Shown here piece after piece: positions 12,206-23,000 of a stretch of 64,000 nucleotides of DNA. Every line of letters begins with the position of its first letter. Within the stretch, counting starts at the first letter, position 1. The stretch covers positions 3,885,001 to 3,949,000 of the forward strand of contig CALZFC010000252.1 in assembly GCA_945643635.1 (NCBI GenBank), written 5' to 3'. Under the pieces are notes generated by a model, which worked only from the letters and a program-made list of their open reading frames with translations, had not been told where the DNA came from and did not search any database. The stretch comes from Allodiplogaster sudhausi. Taxonomy: Eukaryota; Nematoda; Chromadorea; Rhabditida; Diplogasteridae. The position numbers and the translations under genes were made by a program.

Positions 12206-12850
12206 GCCATAACCTCGTCTATGAATCTTACATCTTCACTATTTTCTGATGCACTAACAAGGAGTATGATTTCCTGTTTTGTCTTCCACGAACAGCAAGC
12301 CAGAGCCTAATGCGGCCTTGAATGAGTTGGAGAATGACATTGCGGGAAATACTGTGATACCGGCTTCTCCTGATAGTCACTCTCTACCGTTCAATACTGC
12401 AAACGTCAACACGTGTGATTCGATTGTTTGATTGTGAGCACCTCTGCGAGGGTGGAAAGAAACAAATCGAATTCTCGCCGAATTCGCCGCGCTCGCATCT
12501 TATGACTTTCTGTAGCTCGAAATATGTCTCTCTTCCTACACTTACTCCTTCAAACGCGCTCTCTCTCTCTTTCTTTTTCTTTCCCTCCCTCTCGCTCTCA
12601 ATTTCTCTCTCACTCATCGACTCGTTTTTCACTAACATATCGAGGCGGTAGCGTTCCATGCTCCTTCTCTGCCTTGTCTTTAACACCGTGAAACGAGAAA
12701 AAGATGATACCCGTTAATGCCCATCTATAATAGACACACCTTTAGCATTCACTGGATTGGCAGTTCAAATAGCTATCAAATGCCGAAAGCGGAGGCTAAA
12801 GAATTGTAACCAAAAAAAACGAGAGAAAAAATTCTTGGTTTCATCAAGGC
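11920..12850. repeat. Intergenic region with (CT)n tracts
   Basis: Between the first peptide gene and the next promoter block, the sequence has (CT)n tracts at about 12115-12205 and 12560-12615. Long open frames across them encode only Ser/Leu runs. I see no gene. Confidence 0.5.
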
Positions 12851-12859
12851 TGTATGATT

Positions 12860-12914
12860 CTTTCTCGGGAAGGAACTCTTCGATATAAAAGCGAAGAGTT
12901 CCTTCCCGAGAAAG
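12860..12914. repeat. 23-bp perfect inverted repeat with TATAAA in the loop
   Basis: 12860-12882 and 12892-12914 are perfect reverse complements (CTTTCTCGGGAAGGAAC... on the left), separated by the 9-base loop ATATAAAAG. No run of U follows, so it is not a terminator. Confidence 0.8.
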
Positions 12915-12964
12915 TGAATTAGGCGGAGAACTCTGATGGTGAGAAGGAATAGAAACAAGGTCAA

Positions 12965-13175
12965 ACACCGGCTGAGTCATCCGCGCACCGATTTAGCAGA
13001 GTAAAGCGACGATTTGTGAGGGAGGAGAGCAGGGAGGAGTTGGGCGAGCTCTGCCCTATGGAATGAGCAAGCTTGTTAAGCGAGAAAAGGTTTGGCTGAC
13101 GTCACTCCATTCAGCGAGGGCTTCCCCACGCGGACATTGGACTAGCCGAGCACGGAACTGCCATGGATATATAAG
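12965..13175 (+). promoter_or_regulatory. Promoter block of the 13.9-kb peptide gene
   Basis: This block is shared with the promoter of the 32.2-kb paralog. It contains TGAGTCAT (bZIP/AP-1-like) near 12972, a TGACGTCA (CRE/ATF-type) palindrome at 13097-13104, and a TATATAAG box at 13168-13175. The leader that should follow it is interrupted at 13243 by a solo LTR. Confidence 0.65.
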
Positions 13176-13242
13176 CATCTACTATTTGAGAAAGAAACCA
13201 AGAGCATTCCTTCTCCCTCTCATTACTCGACTTCTCCTCATT

Positions 13243-13853
13243 TGTAGGGAGAGGAGACTTTCCTCTCCCTGGATCTACATCGTCATGGCCCTTCCCCTTC
13301 TTCCCCTTAGGTATCTTTAGGTATGTATGTATGTATATTCTTTGTATTCTTTGCTTATTCACGTGCTTAGTTGTGTTGCTCGTGTGTATAGTATTAAGGT
13401 AAGAGGCAATTAGCACCTAATAGAGTCCCCAGCCTCTCGCTCTTATATGTCCATGGTAGAGCGGGTAGACACTGGGATAGCCAGTCGTGAGGGAAGACTC
13501 ACTGCGGAGGAGTCGGGCGGAGGACTCGCTGAGGAGGAAGCGGTGCGCGGAGTCGTGGTCGACGACTCGAGGAGGAGCAGAAGGTCTCCGAGTGGCCGGC
13601 GTGCCCAGGCGCAGAGTCGAGGACGAGGACAAGGACTGTCTACGGTGTTGTGAGTTGGGGGTGCCTCTGTATATTGCTGTCTTGTATTGACAATTGTTTC
13701 TCTCATACGGGTTACTCTATATAAATTAGTTTGTTTGTTTCTGTAGTCTAATCACATTCCAAGGGGTCTGTGGGTACAGACACAGGTCGAGATTGTCTTC
13801 GCCCGCTGTGAGGAGCCGTCAGACGTAAAAGAACCGCGGACATATCCGCCACA
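13243..13853. mobile_element. Solo LTR inserted in a peptide-gene leader
   Basis: This 611 bp sequence starts TGTAGGG and ends CCGCCACA (TG...CA ends). It is flanked by the direct repeat CATT at 13239-13242 and 13854-13857. Removing it and one CATT restores exactly the leader seen in the 32.2-kb paralog (CTCCTCATTTCACTCTCC). No internal retroviral-like coding region is present. A TATATAAA at 13718-13725 may be the LTR's own promoter, oriented toward the peptide gene. The 4-bp target duplication suits Gypsy or BEL/Pao elements. Confidence 0.85.
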
Positions 13854-13875
13854 CATTTCACTCTCCACCCTAACC

Positions 13876-14082
13876 ATGAAGTCCGTCCTCGCCAGCCTTC
13901 TCGTGGTGGTTTGCCTGTTCGCCGTACTCTCTGAAGCGTACTACGGGGGCTACTACGGAGGCTACTACCCTTCCTATCCCTCCTACAACTACGGTGGCTG
14001 GGGAGGCTGGGGAGGAAACCGCGGATTCCGACGATTTGGTGGATGGGGCCGCCACTCCAGCAGCTTCAGCCACGGCAAATAG
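13876..14082 (+). CDS. Secreted Gly/Tyr/Trp-rich peptide (copy 1)
   Basis: A 68-residue single-exon protein. A signal peptide of about 21 residues ends at SEA. The mature part is two YYGG units, a PSYPSY spacer, NYGGWGGWGGNRG, an Arg-containing FRRFGGWG, and a Ser-rich tail ending SFSHGK. The composition is that of nematode caenacin/NLP epidermal peptides, so an innate-defence or cuticle role is likely but inferred. The nearest upstream ATG in frame is the one called. The original promoter lies more than 700 bp upstream because of the LTR at 13243-13853. Its downstream 400 bp are also duplicated near 30.5 and 32.4 kb. Confidence 0.88.
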   Translation: MKSVLASLLVVVCLFAVLSEAYYGGYYGGYYPSYPSYNYGGWGGWGGNRGFRRFGGWGRHSSSFSHGK

Positions 14083-14448
14083 AGCAGACAGCTATCTACT
14101 CAACTCTGATGTCGTCATTACTCATGTGTACTTGCTTGTAAAATCGGAGTTTGTACCCACTTGGTTATCCCTGTACATTTGTTTTCTTTCATTGCCTGCA
14201 TCTCATTCTGATATAAAATTCTTCAAACTGAATTGATTACTTTAGCCCCAACAATGATTTGAAGTCTCTTTTAAAATTCTCATGATGATCTGTCAACGGA
14301 GTTCCATCGTTTCTTTGCAGTTGATTTTCAAGAGAGGAATAAGCAAAAAGCCGTTTTATTTCTCGTGGAGAGGGGGAGGGCTTGAGGGTGTTGGACTCTC
14401 GAGAAGACGAGTTTGGCTCAGCGGATTGCCAAGATTCTTCCTTCTCGC
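14083..14448. other. 3' flank duplicated with other peptide copies
   Basis: About 14090-14420 is homologous to the 3' flanks at 32410-32750 (+) and 30500-30830 (-). The duplicated unit therefore includes the gene plus roughly 350 bp downstream. No additional gene is visible. Confidence 0.65.
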
Positions 14449-15515
14449 TCATCCCTTCTTGAACTGGTCGCCCACAACGTCGTTCAGGTTGTAATACTCT
14501 GAAGTTGAGAATGATTGCATCGATATGGCAAGGCTGGCCGACCGTCATCGGGTTTCTGCTTGGTGGGATCGGGCAGGGCGGAGAGGCGTGCACTCGATTC
14601 GATCGGGCGTGCCGGGTACCCGTCAGAGTCTGGCTTCTTCTCCGCTGCATTCCTTCCTCAAATACATAAATATCTGCTCTTTTTCTTTGTTTTATACATT
14701 TACTCCCTAGGCATTATGCAAGTTGTTGTATACATAGCATAAGCATGTCGGATACAAAGTTCCGACCAGTGGCTGCAGAAGTGCCTTGGCCATTCTTGGT
14801 AGCCGTGCTTGAGTCAGCTGAAAATGCTCTTCAACATTAAGTGCCTTTTAAAAAGGACTGAACAGTAGTTGGTTTAAGATACACGGTAGTTAATGGCTAA
14901 AGAATGAATGATCTCGAGATGATTCGTGGTCTTTCTGACCAGTGGACTGCGACGAATTTCCGCCGGCAGAGAGCGACTGGTATGCGCGCTGGAAAAATGG
15001 CGAAAGGGTCGCTGAAAGAGACACACCTTTTCTTCATTCCAAATTTTGTTTGTAATATTTGAAAAAAATAAGTATCTCGAAGACGTAAAGTATGACTCGT
15101 TGTCAAAATTTATGACTGGGACTTCATAAAAAAGGAACCTGCAGTGAAACCAGCGAAAGAGGCGATGGGCGCGTAAATGGCTGCTGAAAACTTTTTGAAA
15201 TTAAAGTGCCAATGGCACATTTATACTTTATACTTAAAAAAAATGAACACGGACCCATCTGGGTCATGGCCGGCTGGAACTGAGTGAGGGCGAGATAGGA
15301 AGAGGAGCGAGAAGCATCGGCGGTCGAGTTAGGGGGAGTAGCTGCTGCCGTTTTGGTGGAAGGTGTGGACGGCTTCGAGTCGGACACGGACTTCTGAGGG
15401 GGCGGCTTCTCCGGGGTCTCCTTGGCCTTCGGTACATCGACCGGCGGCTCGACCTTTGTCTCAGGAGCCGGCGTCGAAGGGAACTGCAGTGGCTGATAGT
15501 TCTCCTCCGCGCTTC
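14449..15515 (-). CDS. Pro/Ser/Lys-rich protein, unrecognised (3' exons; 5' end not found)
   Basis: Three minus-strand exons join in phase: 15515-15255, 14644-14543 and 14498-14449, with a 44 bp final intron. The first begins after a TTATCAG acceptor and encodes GSAEENYQPLQFPS followed by a Pro/Lys/Glu-rich and then a Ser/Thr-rich stretch ending near FQPAMTQM. The second gives EKKPDSDGYPARPIESSARL-type sequence. The third ends EYYNLNDVVGDQFKKG and stop. Phase agreement at both junctions supports the model. An upstream exon with a start codon must exist but I could not place it. The order charged linker then a short acidic/aromatic tail loosely resembles the divergent gene at 16382, so the two may be related. 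No known domain; function unknown. Confidence 0.62.
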
Positions 15516-15689
15516 CTGATAATCACAGCACTTTTCGTTGGCAATATCAAATATTCAAGATAAGAGGCCAGAGGGAAGAGGGTCTAGCGCGATCTGACTC
15601 ATAAAGGAAGTTATTTCCTTCTAGCCCAGCGGTGGTAGTAGACAAAGGAAAGTTATCTGAAAAAAGAAAGACCATCGGAGGAATCCATA

Positions 15690-16370
15690 GCTTGCATCCG
15701 CAGGGAAGTGGATCTTCTGTCTGCTTCTCACGAGATGACCACGGCGATCTACCCTTCCCAGTAGCCCTCGTTTATTAGTCGACCTGATATGAAAATGTTA
15801 ATTACTTTAGCTTACTTACTAGAGAAATTAAATTATCTATCTGTATTTATCAACATTTTAGAGTTATAAAAACCTTGGCAACTTTTCAGAGATAAAAGGC
15901 AAAGTCTATAAAAAGAAGAGAGCAAGTAAGAGCGGACCAGCTGCTAGAAGATGTAGTGAGAGGAATGAGCTATATTGCCCCGAAAACATTCAGTTGCAAT
16001 TACTGTCGTGCTATTAATCAACATACGTGATTAGCTTAAAGATAACAGAGATATTGCACCAACTATTTCAGATCGTGATGTACTTTTAATTTATGCGTAA
16101 GTTCTTTTTTCTTCAGCCATTATTTATGCACTCATTTTGAAATCAATTTATTTTCATACATGAGGAAATGCTCGGGGCTAAAGTATGCAAATCCTGGAAA
16201 ACTGGTTAAAATCTACTTCCGATTCCCCAACGCGCCGCTCCCAATCATTTCACAAGGAACACTTGCATCGAGAAGGTTGGCTTCTTCCCTTGTCCCCATT
16301 TTCCTCCCGCATTCTTATTTATTCCATCAGTTTATTTCCCTGGAGATGATAATTGAGAAATCGCTCGTCA
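15690..16370. other. Intergenic region between two divergent genes
   Basis: AT-rich DNA that should hold the 5' exon of the minus-strand gene and the promoter of the plus-strand gene. I see no convincing exon. Confidence 0.35.
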
Positions 16371-16381
16371 GGCAACAAGGA

Positions 16382-17809
16382 ATGCAGCTTACGTCGCTTC
16401 TGTCTCCGTTATCGCTGTTCTCTGCGCCATCGGCGATTCTTCTCTTCTCTGCTTGGCTCCTCCCATTCGCCGGCCTCCTTCTTCTCGTGGCTCAATGCGC
16501 CAAGAAAAAGACACCCGCACCGGTCGGGATATCAAATAGAATTGAGCTAAATGAAAAATAAAGTATTACAAAATTATAATAGGAAATAATCAACACAACG
16601 CAAAAAAATTCTTTGAGATTGGAATGAAAATTTTGTTCAAAAGTAGGCGAAGGTGCTTTTAAAATGAAATATTTTTATGTTTTATAAACCATGTGTTGCA
16701 TTCTGATCTTTAGAAGGCAGTAAAGGCCGCCGTCCCGCCTGCGGCGCCGGTCGGAGCAAAGGCCGTCGAGAAACCGCCCCCCTCAACCGCGACCGCTGAG
16801 GAGAAAGTAACATAGAACATCGTTTTTTTAACCTTTTTGTTTAGCCAAGGAGCTCAATCGTTTCAGCAAGAAGTGCCCGCTGAGGCTAAGAAGGAAGAAG
16901 AGAAAGGAGGTGGAGAGAAGGACAAGGAGACTGAAAAGGACAACAAGGAGAAGGAGGGAGGGGGAGAAAAGAAGGAAGAGAAGAAAGAAGAAGTGAAAAG
17001 CAAAGAGGAGAAGGAGGATAGCAAGGATGACAAGAAGGACGAAAAGAGTAGCAATCATGACAAAATCAGCTTGCACAACATTTTGATTAGGAATTCAAAA
17101 TGAATAAACAATTATAAATGAATGTATAATCCAATGGAAAGTCTAATATAATTTGTTGTAGAATCGGAGGAGGAAAAGAAGGAAGGAGCGGAGGAGGAGT
17201 CGAAGGCGAAGCCCAAGGAGATTCAGCACGACGAGAAGCAGGTTCATTCTGATCTGCGTCTCTGCCCTGGCTAGCCTGGTACTCTTGCAGAAAATGATCG
17301 CGGGGCAGGGGCTGACTCGCAACAAGACCGACTACCCCACTCTTGGAGATGTCGCCGATGATTGGTCGTCCAAGAAGAATGTCAGCTTTTCTTCTATTCT
17401 AAATTACAATCAAATATTATTTCAGAAGAAGGAAAAAGGCTCGAAAAAGTCGAAGAAGTCTGAGAAGAAGTCATCCAAGAGCACGAAGAACAACAAGCCA
17501 GTCTTTATTCCCTCCCTTCCAGTCCTTCCCGTTCAAGAATACGCATCAGAAATATCACTAATCTTGTTAAAAAAAAGCCTTCATTCAAGTTTCAGAGAAG
17601 GCAAAGAAGAGAAGGACAAGGCGGACGAGAAGGAAAAGTCGAAGAAGTCGAAGAAGGAGAAGAAGGACGAGGAGAAAGCAGAGAAAGGCGAAGAGAAGGA
17701 TGCAAAGGATGACGAGAAAGAAGAAGAGAAAGAGAAGGAAAAGAAGGAAAGCAAGAAGAGCAAGAAGGAGAAGGAGCATTCGAAGAAGGCCAACTCTCCC
17801 AAGAAGTGA
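16382..17809 (+). CDS. N-terminally anchored Lys/Glu-rich protein, unrecognised
   Basis: Six exons are supported: 16382-16522, 16714-16806, 16867-17047, 17162-17241, 17291-17380 and 17426-17809. All junctions agree in phase. The start ATG lies about 13 bp after a CTCGTCAG acceptor. Residues 1-36 form a hydrophobic segment (ends GLLLLVAQC) followed by AKKKTPAP; this could be a signal anchor with a cytosolic tail. The rest is Lys/Glu-rich low complexity with Pro-rich linkers, except for one conserved-looking island, KTDYPTLGDVADDWSSKK, in exon 5. The tail has SKKSKKEKK repeats and ends ANSPKK. A further small intron may lie in 17470-17590, since that part of exon 6 loses the Lys/Glu bias. I do not recognise the family. 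Confidence 0.62.
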
Positions 17810-18148
17810 AGAGAATTGTCAATCCCCTCTCAACACCAAAGATAAAGCCTCGATGGCAAATATCAATTTGCTTTTGTTGTTTCAGAAATATTAGTTTAAA
17901 ATTCATGCGAGACTTCCAATTGAAATATCTGCTCGAAAATGTTGTAGAGAGTGCAGCGAGAAGAACTGTACGGAAAAACGTACAAACTATGGCCGTAATG
18001 CTTATGCAAAAGGAATTCAGCAAAGATCTGAATGGTGCTCCAAACATATTCCTGACTTCCCTTGTAAATACAAAATAGGTTTACATTTAATCACTTTATC
18101 CAACTCTTTACAAAAAATGTGGAGATGTGTGCGCAAACGATGAGAACT
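17810..18148. other. Intergenic DNA
   Basis: Downstream of the Lys/Glu-rich gene. I see no gene in this interval; it separates two convergent 3' ends. Confidence 0.4.
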
Positions 18149-18343
18149 CTATCTGCCATGGCTATGGCTGTGACTGTGATAATGCCATCCGCCGTATCCT
18201 CCGCGGTAGCCCCCACCCCAGCCTCCATAGCCCCCGTAGTTGTAGACGGGATGGTAGCCGTACGTAGGGAAGTAGCCGTAAGCTTCAGAGAGGACTGCGA
18301 GTACGAAAACCATCGCCAGAATGCTCGCCAAGATGTTCTTCAT
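18149..18343 (-). CDS. Secreted Gly/Tyr/His-rich peptide
   Basis: A 64-residue single-exon protein. A signal peptide of about 21 residues ends at SEA, the same context as the YYGG peptides. The mature part is YGYFPTYGYHPVYN, then GGYGGWGGG-type repeats, and a C-terminal His/Ser alternation (HYHSHSHSHGR). It is a diverged paralog of copy 1 at 13876. Alternating His could bind Zn or Cu, which is inference. A TATA-like TATATAAAC lies about 60 bp upstream at 18402-18410. Confidence 0.85.
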   Translation of the reverse strand: MKNILASILAMVFVLAVLSEAYGYFPTYGYHPVYNYGGYGGWGGGYRGGYGGWHYHSHSHSHGR

Positions 18344-18401
18344 TGTGCGAGTGTAGAGAAAGGGGAAGTACGTTCTTGGTGAGCACAGGGAATGGTTTCA
18401 G

Positions 18402-18410
18402 TTTATATAT
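18402..18410 (-). promoter_or_regulatory. TATA box of the His-rich peptide gene
   Basis: ATATATAAAC reads on the minus strand about 60 bp before the ATG at 18343, the same spacing as in the other peptide genes. Confidence 0.55.
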
Positions 18411-18419
18411 CCTCTACGA

Positions 18420-18847
18420 GTTAATCTTTTGGTCATAATCGCTGACCTCTTGTGACAGGAAATGTCGCCATGACAAGCAAGCTGCATCTCCTTAGCCAAT
18501 CAAACCGATTCATTCAATTTCTCAGTTCTCTCTGATCATTTGATCTTCATAAAATCGAAAACCAAGCTATTACAAGATTCCTTGTCCACGTCTTCTTTGG
18601 ATCCTCATCGTTGTGCGATCGTTTATTCTCGCGAGGCTACTGCGTGGCCGAAGAAAGTACACTGCTTCTACTAGAGAGAAATATGTATAATCCGTTATGT
18701 TTCTGTTGTCCTTGCTCTTCAACGGTTGCTTTTCGCTCTTATCTGTAGACATGAAGACGCAGTTATTCGGTGAAACATTTCTCCATTAACATTTTTATTT
18801 GTACACATGTATGTACAATATACATAGGTTTTATGTGACTCTAGAAA

Positions 18848-18889
<42 letters not shown>

Positions 18890-19610
18890 AAGAGAGAGAA
18901 AGAGGGAGAAAGAGACAAAGAGAGAGAGAGAGAAAAGATAAAAAAAAAGATAGAGAGAGACAAAGAGAGAGACGAGAGAGAGAAATAAAGAGAGACAACA
19001 GAGAGAGAAAGACAGAGAAGGGAGAGAGAGAAAGAGAGAGAGAGTTAGAGAAAGAGAGAGAGTTAGAGAAAGAGAGAGAGAGTTAGAGAAAGAGAGAGAG
19101 AGAGAGTAAGAGAGAAAGGACGAGAGGGAGAGAGAAAGAAAAAGAGAGAGAGAGAGAGGCGTCCGAGAAAACGGCGGCGACAGAGAGGGCAAGTAGATCA
19201 AAAGGGGAAGGCGAGGGGGAGGGGTGAGGGAGAGGCGAGGTAGCTCGCGCTCGTCTTTGGGGAGAAGGAGGCTCATATGAAGCGGCTTGTCGGTTCTGGC
19301 TGGGTCGTGCTCGGTTTGTTCTTGCTCTTCCCTGTTGCCATTCTCCAGAACAGCTCTTCTTTTATCCCCCGCTCACCTGTTATTGAAAGTGTGCGATGTT
19401 CCCTTTCTCATCTTGTTTCCTTCTTTAAGTGGAGAAAAGAACCCGTCCGAATCGAATTTTGCAGCCCTCGATCGAAATTTTACACTTTTTTGCTTGCTTA
19501 CATCTGGCTTGGTATCCGCGTGTGTTATTGTCCAAATGCTTTCTCGGTGTGATGATTAACTCCTTTCTGATGGCACGTGGTATTGCTCCTCTCCTCTTCA
19601 GCGTATCCAG
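18420..19610. repeat. Long (GA)n-rich tract and flanks
   Basis: 18848-19160 is a roughly 310 bp imperfect (GA)n/AGAGAA tract, the longest microsatellite block in the window. Frames through it encode Arg/Glu runs and are not genes. A 91-codon frame at 19277-19552 begins with a signal-like hydrophobic stretch but lacks other support. A polypyrimidine run ending CTTCAG at 19601 is a plausible acceptor for the next gene. Confidence 0.6.
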
Positions 19611-19615
19611 CGTAA

Positions 19616-19984
19616 ATGGCGACGGCGCACAAGGAGAAGCTTCTTCGTCAGCAGATGGCCTACCGAATCGAGGATTCACTGAGGATCGTCCGATCTGAGA
19701 TGTCGGCCAGCCTGGACGAGGACGAGAACGAGGCAAAGGTCTGTGAGGCAGGGGATTAAGAGCTGCAAGCTTGTATGTGGCGGTGATTAGCCGGGATACC
19801 TTTCTCTCCTTCCTAACCAATCTCTCATGCCCAAGCCGGGTCGCGGCTGTCATGCCATTTCTACTCTAGCCGTCTGGCACTCTACATCTCCTTCCCATCT
19901 TATGGACGCGCGCGAGATGTGTGCTCACATTCCTTCATACCCTGACATCCTCTCACTATCCTCTCTCACCATCCTCTCATCACT

Positions 19985-20037
<53 letters not shown>

Positions 20038-20062
20038 GTCTCTCTGTCTCTGTGTCTCTCTC

Positions 20063-20095
<33 letters not shown>

Positions 20096-23000
20096 GTCTC
20101 TCTCTCTCTGTCTCCTGTCTCTTCGTCTCCTCTCTTTCTCTCTGTCTCTCTCTTTCCCCCGTCTCTATCTCTGTCCCTCTCGCTCGCGCGCTATCTCCCG
20201 TGCACTCTCTTAAGAATAAGCACTGCCTTTTCGCAATTCGCATTAATGTCGCATTAAGGCGTTTCTTTTCTTATAGAATGTCGACATCCTCACCGCAGTC
20301 TGCAAGAACATGCAGATGGTTATGCATGCCTGGGACGAGGTTCATTCTTTTCTCTTTTCAATCACGGACACCATATTTATCGGTGGTGTATTTAACATGT
20401 TTTACATTTAACTTATGTTGCTAATTTTAAATAAGTCATGGAGTACAAAACTAAACCAAATGTTTTGTTTTCTAGGAAAGCTCCGAGTTGAAGAAGCAGC
20501 GTTCTTCGTCGGCGTACGCTGAGCTGGAGTGTCTCCTCTCCTCTGTGAATCGCAACGAGGATGCCGACCCGACCACTCGACTCGTCACGATGGTCGGAGA
20601 TGCCATCTCCGTGCTGGTCGAGTGCTGGCCTCCGAAGGTGAGGACCCCTGCCTTCATGAGATCCCCCTCCCCTCCCCCCCCCCAAATGGATTTTTGTAAT
20701 CACTTCTATCGCGGAACACCCAGTTTTCAGCGGAAATGCTTTTCTGAAAATAAGTGAAAATACCGTTCTTCACAGGGCAAGGGACCTCGTGCAATGTCTC
20801 CCGACTCGGGCAACGAACACTTCGATGACAGCGCCTCCAACTTTGAAGGCAGTGGAGCCTTTGGCAAAGTCCGTTTGCTTTTAGGCTTCTTTCTTTTTCA
20901 TTGGTAGTGGGCTTATCTGCTCATCTTGCTTGTTGTTCTTTAAGATTAAGCGGAAAAAATAGCTTAGTGAATCTAGTCTAGTCTAGAGTTATCTAAAAGT
21001 CGACTGTTATTTATCCTCTGGTATAGCGCCGAGCGATGTAGCGGGCGGGGGGATTGAGATACGGGGAAGCGGTTTTTTTGCATTTTGTAGAGTATCTACT
21101 GGGCTACAAGAATATGTGGGTTTCAAAAAATTAGGGTCGGCGCCCGCGCCGACGCGGGCGCCCAAACTTTGGTCCGAGGCAACTTTCATTTTGGCTCATT
21201 GGCGACTTTGAAGGGCTGAATCTTTTTTTCGGGCAGAGCTATGGCGATGAAAAAAATACTGGGAGATAGCCCGTCCAAAAATGAATATGATTCCTGGAGT
21301 TGAGATCATTTCGATGTTTGGTAGATCAGTGGCAGCGTGGCGCGTTTTGACCCCATTTTTTGGCCGTTTTTCGGCATGTAGTTTCAACTTTTCTCGAAAT
21401 CTACAAATTCGCTTTTTCATCTAACTGACTGCGATTGTAGAGTTTTTTAAGGCGCATCTTTTAATAGTAGAATTATCAACTTTTGCACACTAGAAGTTGT
21501 AGATATTATCGATTGAAGGTTGATCATTTTTTGTTAGGAGCGAACCTTTTAAAATACATATCTTTATGAATATTGATGGGAGAGGGATTAGACTTCGAGA
21601 ATATTGAAGGACTTCAAGAGAGCTTCAATATGAGTATACTTTCGTTTGTCTAGCTTTTCATTAAAGTGCCCCAGGGCCGTGAAGTGTAAAATGTTTGGAG
21701 CGCACTGGCTCTTCATTAAAGTGCCCTGCCAGGGCCGTGAAGTGTCAAATTTTTGGATCTCATTTTGGGCCTCCGTTTCTTCTCGGTAGTTAAAGGTTAT
21801 GCCACATATTATATACCATTCTGTAGCTCTCGAGAAGTAGAACAACTTTCTCATACAAAAGGTATTCATATTTTGACGTTTTTGATCTACTTTTGGGGTC
21901 AGAATGTTCAGGCCACTATTTCGGCCTTACCTATAACTGACACTTTTTGGCGCACATTTTTTTTATTGTAGACCCAAAAATTAGCTATCGAATGATAGGT
22001 AGATCATGGGATTTGATCCAGGTATATTCGAGATATGAATTATTTTTGGCTTTTTGGTACATTTGCAGTGCACGTCGTAAGTCATGGGTCACAGGTTCGA
22101 ATCCGCGCGCGCGCAAACTCTTTTGCGCGCTTTTGTATGACTCCTGAGTATGTTAAAAGAGTGATATCGTATAGTAAAGACTCCAAGCTTACTAATGAGC
22201 TTAAATTCAAAGGCCCAGATAGTCCAGTAGCGCCGCTAGAATAGACTTTTGACCCTTTAGAGCCAAATTTTAACCCTTAGAGCCAACTAACGACCCAACT
22301 TACTATCTTTTTATCGGGAAATGGCCTCCGGGGCGATAGCCCCGGTGGCCATTGACCGGGCCAAAGGCCCGTAGCGTGACAAAGTCACGCTAGTCTCTTA
22401 TTATATAAAAGTCGTATGTTATTTATTCACCGGGATAGCGCGGAGAGGTGCTGTGGGCGGTGGGGGTGAGATATCGGGTAGCTGTTTTTTGCGGATTGTG
22501 GAATAGTGTCTGGGCTACAAGAATATGTTGTTTTCAAAAAATTAGGGTGTGCGCCGGCGCCGGCGCCGGCGGCCAAACTTTGGTCAGAGGCGACTCTGAT
22601 TTGGGCACTTTGCCGACTTTGAGAGGTTGTATCTTTTTTTCTTGTTGAGATATGGGGATGAAAAAAATACTGTTAGATAGATCGTTCAAAAATGAATATG
22701 ATTCCTGGAGTTGAGATCATTCCGAGTTTTGGTAGATCAGTACGAGGCCGGCGCGCAAACCATACGTTTTTGGGGTACTTTTTTAGGCTCATTCATCTCA
22801 TTTTCTCGAAATCTACAAATTCCGCTTTTGATGTAACTGACTCCGATTGTAGAGTTTTTGACGGGCTTTCTTTTAATAGTAGACTTATCGACTTTTGGAC
22901 ACTTGGCGTATGAGATATTATCGATTGAAGGGTCAAATTGTTTTGTTAGGAGCGAACCTTCTAAAATTCATATCTTTATGAATAGGGAAGTTAGAGGGAT

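Noticed and set aside
12860..12914. Rho-independent terminator
   Set aside because: A eukaryotic context and no T run after the stem.
13063..13706. Several 65-85 codon frames on both strands around 13.1-13.7 kb
   Set aside because: They fall within the promoter block and the solo LTR, and no consistent protein results.
16828..17076. Hydrophobic minus-strand frames opposite the Lys/Glu-rich gene
   Set aside because: Leu/Phe/Ser runs are the antisense of AAG/GAG codons.
19277..19552. Signal-peptide-like 91-codon frame
   Set aside because: No TATA, splice or repeat context and no similarity to the peptide genes; the hydrophobic start may be chance.
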